A stretch of 64,000 nt of DNA from Candidatus Competibacteraceae bacterium (lineage in GTDB: Bacteria; Pseudomonadota; Gammaproteobacteria; Competibacterales; Competibacteraceae): assembly GCA_016712625.1 (NCBI GenBank), contig JADJQQ010000001.1:496001-560000 (forward strand). Reading direction: 5' to 3'. The notes under the pieces are model-generated. The model saw only the letters and a list, made by a program, of their open reading frames with translations. It did no database searches and had not been told where the DNA came from. A program made the translations under genes and the position numbers. Numbering within the stretch: the stretch's first letter is position 1; each line of letters opens with the position of its first letter. Shown piece after piece: positions 26,343 to 36,235 of this stretch.

Positions 26343-27977
26343 ATGCCTCTGAAATTAACCATTACCAGCTATCAGCGGCTCTCTCCTGGCCAGGAACCCA
26401 CTAAGATCCTTGATCGTGGGTCGATTAAAATCGGTCGCGCCACCCACAACGACTGGGTATTACAGGATCCGGAACGCATCCTGTCCAAGCATCACTGTAC
26501 CGTGCAGTTTCAGAATGGCGCTTACGTCCTCACCGACCATAGTCAAAATGGCATCTTTCTCAACGATTCGGAGCAACGAATCCCCAAGGATCAGGCGATC
26601 ACGCTCGGCGATGGTGATCGTTTCGTACTGGGCGAATACGAAATCGGTGTCACCCTTCAGTCGGACACCGCGGGCTTCATCGAAGCAGCCATGGAGGATC
26701 TGTTGACCGATGTCGTACCCCCAGACGCCAACTTCTCCGGTGGCCCGGAGCAATCCTATCCGGTGGAAGCGCGGCAAGACCCCAGCGCCGATCCGTTGCT
26801 GGATCTCGGCAAATCCTCTTGGGACGATAGCCTGCTCGGACATCATGGCGGTGGTGGCTCCCGGCACTATCCGTTCAGAACGGTTCCCAGCACCGCGGCC
26901 ACGCCGTCCTCGCCAGATTTATCCTCCCCGGAACGCATTAACTTTGAGTTGCCCGCTCTGGTTTCTCAGCTAAATCCGATCAGGCCGACTCCGAAACCCA
27001 CGCCATCCACCGCACTGGATCCGGTAGAGGGTCTATCCACCCCTCCACCCTTGATCGCAGAGGCTGACGCCGTGATGGACGAGCCATCGCTGGAAGCGAT
27101 CGAAGCCGCGGCGATCACACCACCCAGAGCGGAAACGGCGGTAGAACCATCGACGGAATTTGCTGACTCCGCCGCGGAGCAGATCATTCCCGAAGACTGG
27201 TGGATGCAACCATCACCCTCGCCAGCGGCTGCTCCGCTCTCTCCGCCTCCGGTGCTGCAAACGCCGGCGAAATCGTCCGTTGCGACGCCGCCACCGGCTT
27301 TCGCCTCTCCCCAACCGCCAGCCGCGCGCGCGCCGTCAGCCAAGCTAGCCCCGGCTGGCGAGCCGGGGCCGGCCACTCCGGGCGCGGAGGCGCTGTTGCG
27401 GGCTTTCTTTGAAGGCGCTGGCTTACCGCATTTGAAACTGTCCCAAGAGCAGCTGCCAGCCATGATGGCGAATCTGGGCGGAATCTTGCATGAGATGGTG
27501 CTCGGTTTGATGGAAATCCTGCTCGCCCGCGGCGATGTCAAAGGCGAGTTCCGGCTGATGCGCACCGCCATCGGTCCCGTTGAAAACAACCCGCTGAAAA
27601 CGCCGCCCGGCCAACCGCCGCTTAGCCCGGAACAAGTCATGACCTTGCTGTTGATCGGACAAAAGAATGCCTACATGCCGCCGGTGCAAGCGGTGCGCGA
27701 AGGTTTCGACGACATCAAAGGCCACCAGTTAGCGGTCTTGGCGGGCATTCAGGCCGGTTTGAACCGCCTGCTGGAGCGATTTGACCCGACCAATTTGGAA
27801 ACCCGCCTCCAGCAGAGCGTGCTCGACAACCTGTGGCCGGCGAACCGCAAAGCTAAATATTGGGATTTATTCACAGCCGAGTATCAGGCCATCGCCCGAG
27901 AAGCCGAAGATGATTTTAATCAACTGTTTGGAGACGAGTTTGCCCGCGCTTATGAAAGCCACCTGCGTTCGCCGTGA
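26343..27977 (+). CDS. tagH: T6SS-associated FHA domain protein TagH (Fha)
   Basis: The 544-residue product has an N-terminal FHA domain (residues ~25-100) with the phosphothreonine-binding GRATHNDWVLQDPE..LSKHHC and SQNGIFLND. A low-complexity linker rich in P, A, S and T (~130-345) follows, then the T6SS FHA C-terminal domain (~350-540). In Pseudomonas, Fha1 is activated by phosphorylation from PpkA and reversed by PppA. A PppA-type gene is found downstream here; no kinase is. The gene opens the plus-strand arm. Confidence 0.92.
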   Translation: MPLKLTITSYQRLSPGQEPTKILDRGSIKIGRATHNDWVLQDPERILSKHHCTVQFQNGAYVLTDHSQNGIFLNDSEQRIPKDQAITLGDGDRFVLGEYEIGVTLQSDTAGFIEAAMEDLLTDVVPPDANFSGGPEQSYPVEARQDPSADPLLDLGKSSWDDSLLGHHGGGGSRHYPFRTVPSTAATPSSPDLSSPERINFELPALVSQLNPIRPTPKPTPSTALDPVEGLSTPPPLIAEADAVMDEPSLEAIEAAAITPPRAETAVEPSTEFADSAAEQIIPEDWWMQPSPSPAAAPLSPPPVLQTPAKSSVATPPPAFASPQPPAARAPSAKLAPAGEPGPATPGAEALLRAFFEGAGLPHLKLSQEQLPAMMANLGGILHEMVLGLMEILLARGDVKGEFRLMRTAIGPVENNPLKTPPGQPPLSPEQVMTLLLIGQKNAYMPPVQAVREGFDDIKGHQLAVLAGIQAGLNRLLERFDPTNLETRLQQSVLDNLWPANRKAKYWDLFTAEYQAIAREAEDDFNQLFGDEFARAYESHLRSP

Positions 27978-28073
27978 GCGTTCTAACTCAGCCACTTCCA
28001 GCCGCCGGTTTAGATGCTAGGATGTAGAGACGAAAACCCACCTTCAACGCAGCGATAAAACGAGCGATATCCC

Positions 28074-29426
28074 ATGAGCTGGTACAGTAAGGTCGTCTGG
28101 TCCGAAGGCATGTTCCTGCGCCCCCAACACTTCCAGCAACAGGATCGCTATCTGGAAGCGCTCGTCCGACAATCCTGCGGCCACCTGCGCCCTTACGACT
28201 GGGGCGTGGTGGAATTGGCCCTGGATCGGGAAGCGCTGGCGCTGGGCAAGATTGCCATCACGCTGGCCAAAGGCCTATTGCCGGACGGCACTGTGTTCAG
28301 CATTCCTGACTGCGACCCGCCGCCGCCACCGCTCGACATCGACGCCAGCACCCGCGACGCCCGGGTCATGCTCGCCCTACCGCTACGGCGCGCCGGCATG
28401 GCCGAGGTTGAGCGCGGCGACCAGACCGACACAGCCGCCCGCTATCGCGCCGCCGCCCGCGACGTGCGAGACAATAACATTGACACCGCCAATAACAGTG
28501 CCTTTGTCGAAACCGGCGAACCTCGGTTGCGGTTATTGCTCGATACCAAGGATTTCAGCGAACACACCTGCATCGGCATCGCCCGCGTGGCCGAAAAACG
28601 ACCCGATCAGAAAATCATCCTGGATGAACAGTACCTGCCTCCCTGTCTGGATTGCCGGGGAGCGCCGGTGCTGCGAGGTTTCGTCACCGAACTGCTCGGC
28701 TTGTTGCACCAGCGCGGCGACGCGCTAGCCGATCGGGTGGTGGGAGGCGGCACGGCGCGGGCGGCCGCGCTGGACTTGGCGCAATTCATGCGCCTGCAAG
28801 CCGTCAACCGTTTCGAGCCTTTGTTCGCCCATCTGGCCGTCATGCCGCATCTACATCCCGAAGCTTTTTATCAGATCGCCCTGCAAATGGCGGGTGAAAT
28901 GGCCACTTTCACCGACAAAGTGAAACGCCGACCCCCCCCGTTTCCACCTTATGATCATGACAACCTCCAGCAAACTTTCGCTCCGCTGATGCGGGAATTG
29001 CGTCGCTCGCTCAGCCTGGAGGAAGTGGATGCCGCGATCCAGATCCCCCTGGAAGAGCGGCCCTGCGGCATCCGGGTCGGAATCATCACCGACCGGGAAA
29101 AACCGCTGCTTACCAAAGCCAACTTCGTTCTCGCCGTTCGGGCTGACATGGCCGCCGATGTGCTGCGCACGCGCTTTCCGCCCCAGCTCAAAATCGGCCC
29201 GGTCGAATTGGTCGCCAAACTGATTAACCATCACTTACCCGGTATCGGCGTCAGCGCCTTGCCAGTAGCGCCCCGTGAAATCCCCTACCGGGCTGATTTC
29301 ATTTATTTCCGGCTCGACCGCGGCAGCGAATTTTGGAAACAGTTGCTCACCTCCGGGGGCTTCGCATTTTTTGTCGGCGGCGAATTTCCTGGGTTGGAAA
29401 TGGTGTTCTGGGCTATTAAAGAGTAG
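28074..29426 (+). CDS. tssK: T6SS baseplate protein TssK
   Basis: The 450-residue product is TssK (VasE/ImpJ). It has the N-terminal VVWSEGMFLRPQHFQQQDRY signature, the mid segment MLALPLRR, and the C-terminal FIYFRLDRGSEFWKQL..SGGFAFFVGGEFPGLEMVFWAI. TssK links the baseplate to the TssL/M membrane complex. It lies 96 nt after tagH; the space usually used by tssJ holds no gene. Confidence 0.96.
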   Translation: MSWYSKVVWSEGMFLRPQHFQQQDRYLEALVRQSCGHLRPYDWGVVELALDREALALGKIAITLAKGLLPDGTVFSIPDCDPPPPPLDIDASTRDARVMLALPLRRAGMAEVERGDQTDTAARYRAAARDVRDNNIDTANNSAFVETGEPRLRLLLDTKDFSEHTCIGIARVAEKRPDQKIILDEQYLPPCLDCRGAPVLRGFVTELLGLLHQRGDALADRVVGGGTARAAALDLAQFMRLQAVNRFEPLFAHLAVMPHLHPEAFYQIALQMAGEMATFTDKVKRRPPPFPPYDHDNLQQTFAPLMRELRRSLSLEEVDAAIQIPLEERPCGIRVGIITDREKPLLTKANFVLAVRADMAADVLRTRFPPQLKIGPVELVAKLINHHLPGIGVSALPVAPREIPYRADFIYFRLDRGSEFWKQLLTSGGFAFFVGGEFPGLEMVFWAIKE

Positions 29427-29432
29427 GAAATC

Positions 29433-30782
29433 GTGACCATCGACGATCCATTTTCCACTGCCGACGACGAATCGCCTAGCGAGCGCACCCTCATTCGACC
29501 CGTGCCAGGCCGCCGGGGCATCACGCAAACCGGGGTATCGCCGCCGCGGCCGGCGACGCCTTCCACCGAGGAAACGGTGGCGCCGAGCGGCGTGAGCTTG
29601 AACCCGTTGGAAGCGGCCGCGGCGCCGATTTTAAGCCTGATCATGCGCTTGAAGAATACCTCGTCCCATCCCAATCCAGAGCACCTGCGCCAGCGGATGA
29701 TTGAAGAGATCAAGGCGTTCACCGCCAACGCCCGCAACGCGGGCATCGACGAGAAAACGGTTTTCCGCGCCCGCTACGTGCTGTGCACCACCCTCGACGA
29801 AGTGATTCTGAATACGCCTTGGGGCCGCGCCAGCGAGTGGAGCGAAAATAGCCTGCTGATCATTTTTCACAATGAAGCCTGGGGCGGCGAAAAATTTTTC
29901 GAACTGCTGGATTCGATTATCCTCGATCCACGCAAAAACCTGTATTTGTTGGAATTGATGTACCTTTGCCTGTCGTTTGGACTACAGGGTCGGTACAAGC
30001 TGCTCGACAATGGCCGCGGTCGATTAGAGGAACGACGAGAGCGCGCCTACAACGCGATCCGCACCGCGCGGGGACAATTCGAGCGCGAGTTGTCCCCGCG
30101 CTGGCGCGGCGTGCTCGATCAACGCAATCCGCTGATTCGCTATATCCCGCTGTGGGTGGTGGCGGGCATCGCGGCGGCATTGTTGTTGTTGGCTTACGCC
30201 ATCTTCAGTTGGCTGCTGAACAACGCCTCCGATCCGGTTCTCACCGCTTTAGCCGACCTCCGCGGGCAGACTATCGCGACGGTGCGGCGCGGCGGCGTCA
30301 CCGCCGTTCCCGCCGCCGGTAAGCCCAACACCAATTTGGCGCAGATCACTCAAGATTTTCGTACTTTTCTAGACCCGCAAATCCGGCAAGGGCTGGTTGC
30401 CGTTCTGGCCGAAACCGATCAAACCACCGTCCGCATCCGTGGCGATGGCCTGTTCGATTCCGGTAAAGCGGAAGTCAAACCCACTTTACAAAGTTTGCTA
30501 CAGCAAATCGGCGCTGAAAGCAATAAGGTGCAAGGACGGATTCTGGTGATCGGGCACAGCGACAACGTGCCCATCCGCACCCTGCAATTCCCCTCTAACT
30601 GGCATCTATCCAAGGCCCGCGCTGACAGCGTGGTGAAAATTCTGGCGTCCGCCAGCAATAATCCCAGCCGTTTTATCAGCGAAGGCCGCGCCGATACGCA
30701 ACCGGTCGCGCCCAACACCACCCCAGCGAATCGGGCGCTGAACCGGCGGGTCGATATCATTCTGTTGGCCCGCGTCAACTAG
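29433..30782 (+). CDS. tssL: T6SS membrane protein TssL with OmpA-like C-terminus
   Basis: The 449-residue product starts with GTG 29433, with AGGA 4 nt upstream and tssK's stop 6 nt before it. Residues ~60-225 form the cytoplasmic DotU/TssL domain (R.RYVLCTTLDEVILNTPWG and FHNEAWGGEKFFE). One membrane helix follows at ~238-262. The periplasmic C-terminus (~310-445) is an OmpA/MotB peptidoglycan-binding domain with RILVIGHSDNVPIRT and LSKARADSV..ILAS. This is the extended TssL class, which can anchor the trans-envelope complex to peptidoglycan. That matters here because no tssJ or separate anchor gene is present. Confidence 0.95.
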   Translation: MTIDDPFSTADDESPSERTLIRPVPGRRGITQTGVSPPRPATPSTEETVAPSGVSLNPLEAAAAPILSLIMRLKNTSSHPNPEHLRQRMIEEIKAFTANARNAGIDEKTVFRARYVLCTTLDEVILNTPWGRASEWSENSLLIIFHNEAWGGEKFFELLDSIILDPRKNLYLLELMYLCLSFGLQGRYKLLDNGRGRLEERRERAYNAIRTARGQFERELSPRWRGVLDQRNPLIRYIPLWVVAGIAAALLLLAYAIFSWLLNNASDPVLTALADLRGQTIATVRRGGVTAVPAAGKPNTNLAQITQDFRTFLDPQIRQGLVAVLAETDQTTVRIRGDGLFDSGKAEVKPTLQSLLQQIGAESNKVQGRILVIGHSDNVPIRTLQFPSNWHLSKARADSVVKILASASNNPSRFISEGRADTQPVAPNTTPANRALNRRVDIILLARVN

Positions 30783-30794
30783 CTTGGGCCCATC

Positions 30795-33700
30795 ATGAAA
30801 AAAATCCTGAATTTTTTTAAAAGCCCCTGGTTGATCGGAATCACCGGCTTCATCGCTGTTGTCGCGCTGATCTGGTATCTAGGTCCTTTGATCTCGGTGG
30901 CCGGCAATTCGCCGCTGGCCACTGATTTGGGCCGCATCGTGACCATCCTGGTCTTCGGCGGCTCCATGGCCATCTACAAGGTCATTTATTACATCCAGAC
31001 CTTGCGCGGCAACCGCGACATGCTGACGGATCTGGCCAACCAGGCTGGCAGGATCGGTGAGATTGGTCAAAGCGGATCGGCGGCCCCCGCCGGCGCTGGC
31101 GATAGCGCCGCGGAAGCCCGCGAGCAACAACAGCGCAAGAAAGAACAGGAAGCGGCCTCCGCCGAGGAAATTTCCACCCTCAAGCAGGGCCTCAACGAAG
31201 CCCTGTCGGTGCTGAAGAAAACCAAGCTGGGCGGCAAAACCGGGCGCGGCCAATATCTCTACCAGCTACCCTGGTACATCATCATCGGTCCGCCCGGCTC
31301 CGGTAAAACCACCGCGCTGATCAACTCCGGACTGCGATTTCCACTTGGCGCGGGCAAAGTGCGCGGCGTGGGAGGCACTCGTAATTGCGACTGGTGGTTT
31401 ACCGATGAAGCGGTCCTGCTTGATACCGCCGGTCGCTATACCACGCAGGACAGTCACGAGGAAGTCGATCGGGCCGCGTGGCGCGGCTTTCTGGATTTGC
31501 TCAAAAAGCATCGCCGGCGCCGCCCGATCAACGGCGCTTTCATCGCCATCAGCCTCGCCGACCTGATGCAACAGCGCGAGGAGGAACGCGATGCCCAAAC
31601 GCTGGCGATCAAACAGCGGGTGCAGGAGCTGCACGAGCATTTCGGTATCCGATTTCCTATCTACGTCTTGTTCACCAAGGCCGACCTGATCGCGGGCTTT
31701 GTCGAATTCTTCAACGATCTGGGCAAAGAAGAGCGGGATCAGGTCTGGGGGGCGACTTTTCCGATGGACGACCCCGCCGATCCCCAGGGCGTGGTTCAGC
31801 GCTTCACGGCCGAGTTCGACCTGCTGGAGCAGCGGCTGAACGATCGGCTGGTGGAGCGTTTGCAAAACGAACGCGACCCGCAGCGGCGGGACCTGATCTA
31901 CACCTTCCCCCATCAATTCAGCTCCCTCAAGCAAGTCGCCGAGCGCTTTCTCAAAGAAGTGTTCCGCCCCAGCCGCTTTGAAGAGCGAATTCTGCTGCGG
32001 GGAGTGTATTTCACCAGCGGCACCCAGGAAGGCACCCCGATCGACCGGCTGATGAGCGCCCTGGCCAACACCTTCGGCTTGCGCCGGCAGGTGCTGAGCA
32101 CTTTCTCTGGCAAAGGCCGCAGCTATTTCATCACCCGCCTGCTGCGCGAGGTCATCTTTCCGGAGGCGGAAATCGCCGGCGCCAACTTACGGATAGAGCG
32201 CTGGCGCGCCTGGATTCAGCGCGGCGCGTACGCCGGCGCGCTGCTTCTCACCATCACCGCTGCCCTGCTGTGGCTGACCAGCTATGCCCGTAACGAACTG
32301 TACGTGCGCGCGGTGGAAAAACAGCGAGTGGAAGTGGCCAAACAGATTCAGGCGCTGTCGCCCGATCTAAGCGATCCCGTAGCCGCCCTGCCGCTGCTGG
32401 ACGCCGCGCGCGCTATCCCCGGCGGCTTTGGCGATCGCAACGCCAGCAAACCCTGGTTGATGGGCTTCGGCCTGTATCAAGGCGACAAACTGGGCGGCGA
32501 AGCGCAAGCGATTTACCAGCGCCTGCTCAATCAGGCTTTTTTGCCCCGCATCATCTTGCGCCTGGAGGAGCGGTTGCGCCAAAACGCCAGCAATCCAGCC
32601 TATCTGTATGATACGCTCAAGGTGTATCTGATGATGGACGATGCCGAGCATTTCGACGCCAAGACGGTTAAGGCCTGGCTCGATCAGGAATGGCAAACCA
32701 ACCTGCCCCGCACCATTGATCGGGAACAACGCGATCATCTGAACGCCCATCTCGACGCGCTGCTGGAGCAGGCTCCCTTGCAATCGCCCATCGCGCTGGA
32801 CGCGGCGTTGATCCAAACCATCCGGGGCGCGCTCAATCAGGTGCCTCTGGCGCAACGGGTCTACGAACGGCTCAAGCAAAACCAGCGTCGCGGCGGCAAT
32901 CCACCGGATATCGGGCTGAGCCTCGCCGCTGGCCCCGACGCGCCCCGCGTGTTCGACCGCAAAAGCGGCCAACCGCTGAGCAGCGGCATTCCCGGTCTCT
33001 ATACCTATAACGGTTACTATCAGTTTTTTGCCAAGGAAGGCCCGACCCTGATCGGTCAACTGGCTGGCGAGAGCTGGATTCTCGGCGCGACGGTGCAAGT
33101 GGACAACACCCCCGCTGACCGGCAGCAAATCGCCGACAGCGTTTGCCGCCTTTATCAAGCCGATTACCTGCGACTGTGGCAGGACTTGCTCAACGATATC
33201 ACAATCAAGAAATTCGATACCCCGGACGCGGCGCTAGAGCTGTTGCAGGTCCTGTCCGGTCCGGCTTCGCCCCTGCGGACGCTGTTTCAAACCGTCGCCC
33301 GCGAAACCGCGCTAGATCGGCCGCCCGCCGCGCCGCAAACCAGCGCCGCGCCCGGCGACACATCGCTGACCGATAAAATCGCCGGTATTCTCGGCAAGAA
33401 TCCCGACTCCGCTCAAGACAAGCCCTTGACGTGCAGCGCCGATCCGAGGCTACTGAATTTGAACAGCCTGTATGGCCGCGAAATCAGCGGTCCCGAAGGC
33501 GCCATTCCTCCCCTGGATAAAACCCTGTCCGCTCTGAATGATCTCTACAGCCACATGAACGCCATCGGCCGAGCGCGAGAATCCACTCCCGACGGCAGCG
33601 TGGCGCAAAATCTTAAGGATCAATTCAGCGCGGTGGCCAACCAACTTCAGATCGAAGCGGCCCGCAAACCCCCACCCTTCAACTCTCTTTTGAGCAGATT

Positions 33701-34556
33701 AGCGCTGGATAGCGCCGATATTGTCCGCAGCTTGCGCGATCGCTTGAACGCTCAGTGGAAAGCGGCGCAAATCGCCGCTTTTTTTCAAGATAATTTAAAC
33801 GGTCGCTATCCCCTGGTGCGCAGCTCGATTCAATGGAGCGGGACGGGACCGGGCGGCGCGGCGAGCGCCGCGCCGCCAGTCAATACCATTCAGTGGGCGG
33901 GTCAAGGGCCTAGCACCGGAGTGAGCCGCGCCGTACAGGGACCACCCGACGCGAGCTTGGCGGCTTTCGGTCGATTCTTCGGCCCCAACGGCCTTCTGGA
34001 CAGCTTTTTCAAACAACACCTTCAGCGCTATGTCGACACTTCGCAGGGCGTGTGGCGCTGGCGCGGGCCGGCGGGCCCGGAGCAAAGTATTTCCGCGGAA
34101 GCGTTGCAGCTTTTCCAGCGCGCCGCCGCCGTGCGCGATGCGCTGTTTGGCGGCAACAGCCAAACGCCAGCGGTGCGCTTTCAGCTGACTCCGCTGGAAG
34201 CCAGCGGCGACGTTAGCCAACTGAGCATCGGACTGGATGGCCAGACCCTCACCCACACTGTCGGCCAAGCGGCGCGGACAGCCAATTTGCAGTGGACTGG
34301 AGCCTCCGGGCAGGCCCGAATCGAGCTGTCCTCCTCCGGTGGCGGCACGCCGGCGCGGTACAGCGAAACGGGCTCCTGGGCCTGGTTCAAACTGCTCGAT
34401 CAGGCGCAATTCCAGCCCGTCGGGTCCGGGCAGTTTCGCGTCCTCTTCCAAGTCAGCGGCCGACAAGCCACTTACGAACTACGGCTCGCCAGTGGCGGTC
34501 ACAACCCCTTCCGACTGCGGGAACTCGAAAACTTCCGTTGTCCGGAACAGCTATAA
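30795..34556 (+). CDS. tssM: T6SS membrane protein TssM (IcmF-type)
   Basis: The 1253-residue product has two N-terminal membrane helices (~12-32 and ~50-70). A cytoplasmic GTPase-like domain follows with Walker A GPPGSGKTTAL (~164) and LLDTAGRY (~212). A third membrane helix lies at ~476-496, then a long periplasmic region that ends in the IcmF C-terminal beta domain. Length and order fit TssM1 types with an intact NTP-binding motif. TssM spans the periplasm and normally binds the lipoprotein TssJ at its C-terminus. Confidence 0.96.
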   Translation: MKKILNFFKSPWLIGITGFIAVVALIWYLGPLISVAGNSPLATDLGRIVTILVFGGSMAIYKVIYYIQTLRGNRDMLTDLANQAGRIGEIGQSGSAAPAGAGDSAAEAREQQQRKKEQEAASAEEISTLKQGLNEALSVLKKTKLGGKTGRGQYLYQLPWYIIIGPPGSGKTTALINSGLRFPLGAGKVRGVGGTRNCDWWFTDEAVLLDTAGRYTTQDSHEEVDRAAWRGFLDLLKKHRRRRPINGAFIAISLADLMQQREEERDAQTLAIKQRVQELHEHFGIRFPIYVLFTKADLIAGFVEFFNDLGKEERDQVWGATFPMDDPADPQGVVQRFTAEFDLLEQRLNDRLVERLQNERDPQRRDLIYTFPHQFSSLKQVAERFLKEVFRPSRFEERILLRGVYFTSGTQEGTPIDRLMSALANTFGLRRQVLSTFSGKGRSYFITRLLREVIFPEAEIAGANLRIERWRAWIQRGAYAGALLLTITAALLWLTSYARNELYVRAVEKQRVEVAKQIQALSPDLSDPVAALPLLDAARAIPGGFGDRNASKPWLMGFGLYQGDKLGGEAQAIYQRLLNQAFLPRIILRLEERLRQNASNPAYLYDTLKVYLMMDDAEHFDAKTVKAWLDQEWQTNLPRTIDREQRDHLNAHLDALLEQAPLQSPIALDAALIQTIRGALNQVPLAQRVYERLKQNQRRGGNPPDIGLSLAAGPDAPRVFDRKSGQPLSSGIPGLYTYNGYYQFFAKEGPTLIGQLAGESWILGATVQVDNTPADRQQIADSVCRLYQADYLRLWQDLLNDITIKKFDTPDAALELLQVLSGPASPLRTLFQTVARETALDRPPAAPQTSAAPGDTSLTDKIAGILGKNPDSAQDKPLTCSADPRLLNLNSLYGREISGPEGAIPPLDKTLSALNDLYSHMNAIGRARESTPDGSVAQNLKDQFSAVANQLQIEAARKPPPFNSLLSRLALDSADIVRSLRDRLNAQWKAAQIAAFFQDNLNGRYPLVRSSIQWSGTGPGGAASAAPPVNTIQWAGQGPSTGVSRAVQGPPDASLAAFGRFFGPNGLLDSFFKQHLQRYVDTSQGVWRWRGPAGPEQSISAEALQLFQRAAAVRDALFGGNSQTPAVRFQLTPLEASGDVSQLSIGLDGQTLTHTVGQAARTANLQWTGASGQARIELSSSGGGTPARYSETGSWAWFKLLDQAQFQPVGSGQFRVLFQVSGRQATYELRLASGGHNPFRLRELENFRCPEQL

Positions 34557-34625
34557 TGTGTTTAGCTGAGCACCCGGTTTAAGACTTTAATAGGAACTGG
34601 TTCCTTTAGTGTCTGGAAATGTTGC

Positions 34626-35399
34626 ATGTTTGAATCAAGCATACCGCCCATCACAGGTTTTTTCGGAAAGCTGCCCGGCCGGGGTGATTTCATCGGCCGC
34701 CATCTGCCAAAGTCCTTTCTCGATCCTTGGGACACTTGGTTACAGCAGGCCATCGCGCAGAGCCACATTCAACTGGGAGGACTGTGGCGCGAGTGCTATT
34801 GCACCAGCCCGATCTGGCGCTTCGCGCTCAGCCCTGGACTGTGTGGGCCAGCAGTCTATACCGGTATCCTAATGCCCAGCGTGGATCGCGTCGGCCGGTA
34901 TTATCCGCTGGTGATCACCGCCCCGCTGGAATCGGGATGGCCTCTGTTGGTCCTGCCGATGGCCGGTAAGGCGTGGTTCGAGCAAGCCGAACAGCTGGCG
35001 CTGATGGGACTAGACCTTGATCGCTTGGATTTGGATGACTTCAGCCAGCAAGTCAAAGCGCTCGGCGCGCCACCGATGGCGACCTTCTCCGTTGAGGGCG
35101 CGGTAGCTGGTAACGCCTGGTACTGCCCCTTGCCGGAGGCGCTGGAATTAGCCCTGGCGACGCCGCTTCTGGCCAGCGATCTGTTGCGGCGCGGCTTGCC
35201 CCAGATCAGCCTCTGGTGGACCGAGGGTTCGGAACGGGTAACCCGCTGCCTTTTGATTTGCCAGGGGCTACCTCCAGTCTCGGGTTTTGCGGCATTATTG
35301 AGCGGAGAATGGCGACACTGGGGTTGGACTGAAAAAAGCGTCGCCAATATCATGCGCTGTTCGGGAGAACCTCCCACCACCAAGGAGAGTTCATTATGA
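34626..35399 (+). CDS. tagF: T6SS-associated protein TagF
   Basis: The 257-residue product has the TagF (SciT) domain: GFFGKLPGRGDF..R.LP..F...WD.WL at residues ~9-40, P.WRFAL..G.CG..V..G..MPS.DRVGR.YPL at ~65-100, and SLWWT near 200. TagF is a post-translational repressor of T6SS assembly in Pseudomonas and Agrobacterium and is sometimes fused to PppA. Here the two genes are separate but overlap by 4 nt (ATGA), the unfused equivalent. The ribosome binding site is weak. Confidence 0.92.
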   Translation: MFESSIPPITGFFGKLPGRGDFIGRHLPKSFLDPWDTWLQQAIAQSHIQLGGLWRECYCTSPIWRFALSPGLCGPAVYTGILMPSVDRVGRYYPLVITAPLESGWPLLVLPMAGKAWFEQAEQLALMGLDLDRLDLDDFSQQVKALGAPPMATFSVEGAVAGNAWYCPLPEALELALATPLLASDLLRRGLPQISLWWTEGSERVTRCLLICQGLPPVSGFAALLSGEWRHWGWTEKSVANIMRCSGEPPTTKESSL

Positions 35400-36205
35400 G
35401 TCAGCAGCAAACTTTCCAGTGGTCATCGGCTGGCCGGAGCCATGTTGGCATGGTTCGAGCCATTAACGAGGACGCCTGCCTCGCATTGCCGGAGATGGGC
35501 CTTTGGGCTGTGGCTGACGGCATGGGCGGGCACGAAGCTGGCGATATCGCCAGCCAAACAATCATCGAGACCTTGCAACAACTTGACCCGCCCGACGACT
35601 GGGACGGATTTTTGAACGCCGTTCGAGAAGGACTGCGCCAGGTCAACCAGCGCTTGCGGGAGGAATCCGCCCAACGTTACCAGCATCGCACCATTGGTAG
35701 CACGGTGGTGGTGTTGGTGATGCGCGACACCCAATGCGCTTGCCTGTGGGCGGGAGACAGCCGCATTTATCGGCTACGCGACGGTCAGTTGCAACAATTG
35801 ACCCGCGACCACAGCCATGTCCAGGAGCTGGTTGATCAAGGTCTGATTACCGCCGAGGATGCACAGCGCCATCCCTTGGCCAATGTGATCACGCGCGCCG
35901 TCGGCTCGACCGAGGATTTGCTGATCGATGAAGTCGTCTATCCGCTGCAAACCGAGGATATGTTTTTATTATGCAGCGACGGTCTCAACAAAACCGTGGG
36001 TGACGAGGAAATCGCGCGCTTGTTGGTTCAAAGCAACCACAATTGCCAGGAAGCGGTGAAAGCTTTCATCCATCTGGCCTTGATGCGCGACGCCAATGAC
36101 AATGTGACCACCGTGGTGGTGAACGTCACGGCGACCAATCTCACCAGCGCAACAAACCCAGAAAAGAGCGGCGATCCTATTCCGGCGGATTGGTACTTAC
36201 AGTAA
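35396..36205 (+). CDS. pppA: PP2C-type serine/threonine phosphatase PppA, T6SS regulator
   Basis: The 269-residue product is a PPM/PP2C phosphatase. Its metal-binding motifs are intact: R..NEDA near residue 23, VADGMGGHEAGDIAS near 40, GDSRIYRLRDG near 120, and LLCSDGLNKTV near 185. No membrane segment is present. In the Pseudomonas threonine phosphorylation pathway PppA removes phosphate from Fha. It overlaps tagF by 4 nt and closes the plus-strand arm. A PpkA-type kinase is not encoded in the window. Confidence 0.92.
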   Translation: MSQQQTFQWSSAGRSHVGMVRAINEDACLALPEMGLWAVADGMGGHEAGDIASQTIIETLQQLDPPDDWDGFLNAVREGLRQVNQRLREESAQRYQHRTIGSTVVVLVMRDTQCACLWAGDSRIYRLRDGQLQQLTRDHSHVQELVDQGLITAEDAQRHPLANVITRAVGSTEDLLIDEVVYPLQTEDMFLLCSDGLNKTVGDEEIARLLVQSNHNCQEAVKAFIHLALMRDANDNVTTVVVNVTATNLTSATNPEKSGDPIPADWYLQ

Positions 36206-36235
36206 CCCGAATTCATCCCGTGGGTTAGGGCGCCT

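Noticed and set aside
36203..36227. Terminator hairpin between pppA and the DUF934 gene
   Set aside because: The six-base stem TAACCC/GGGTTA has a 13-nt loop and no T-run, too weak to support.
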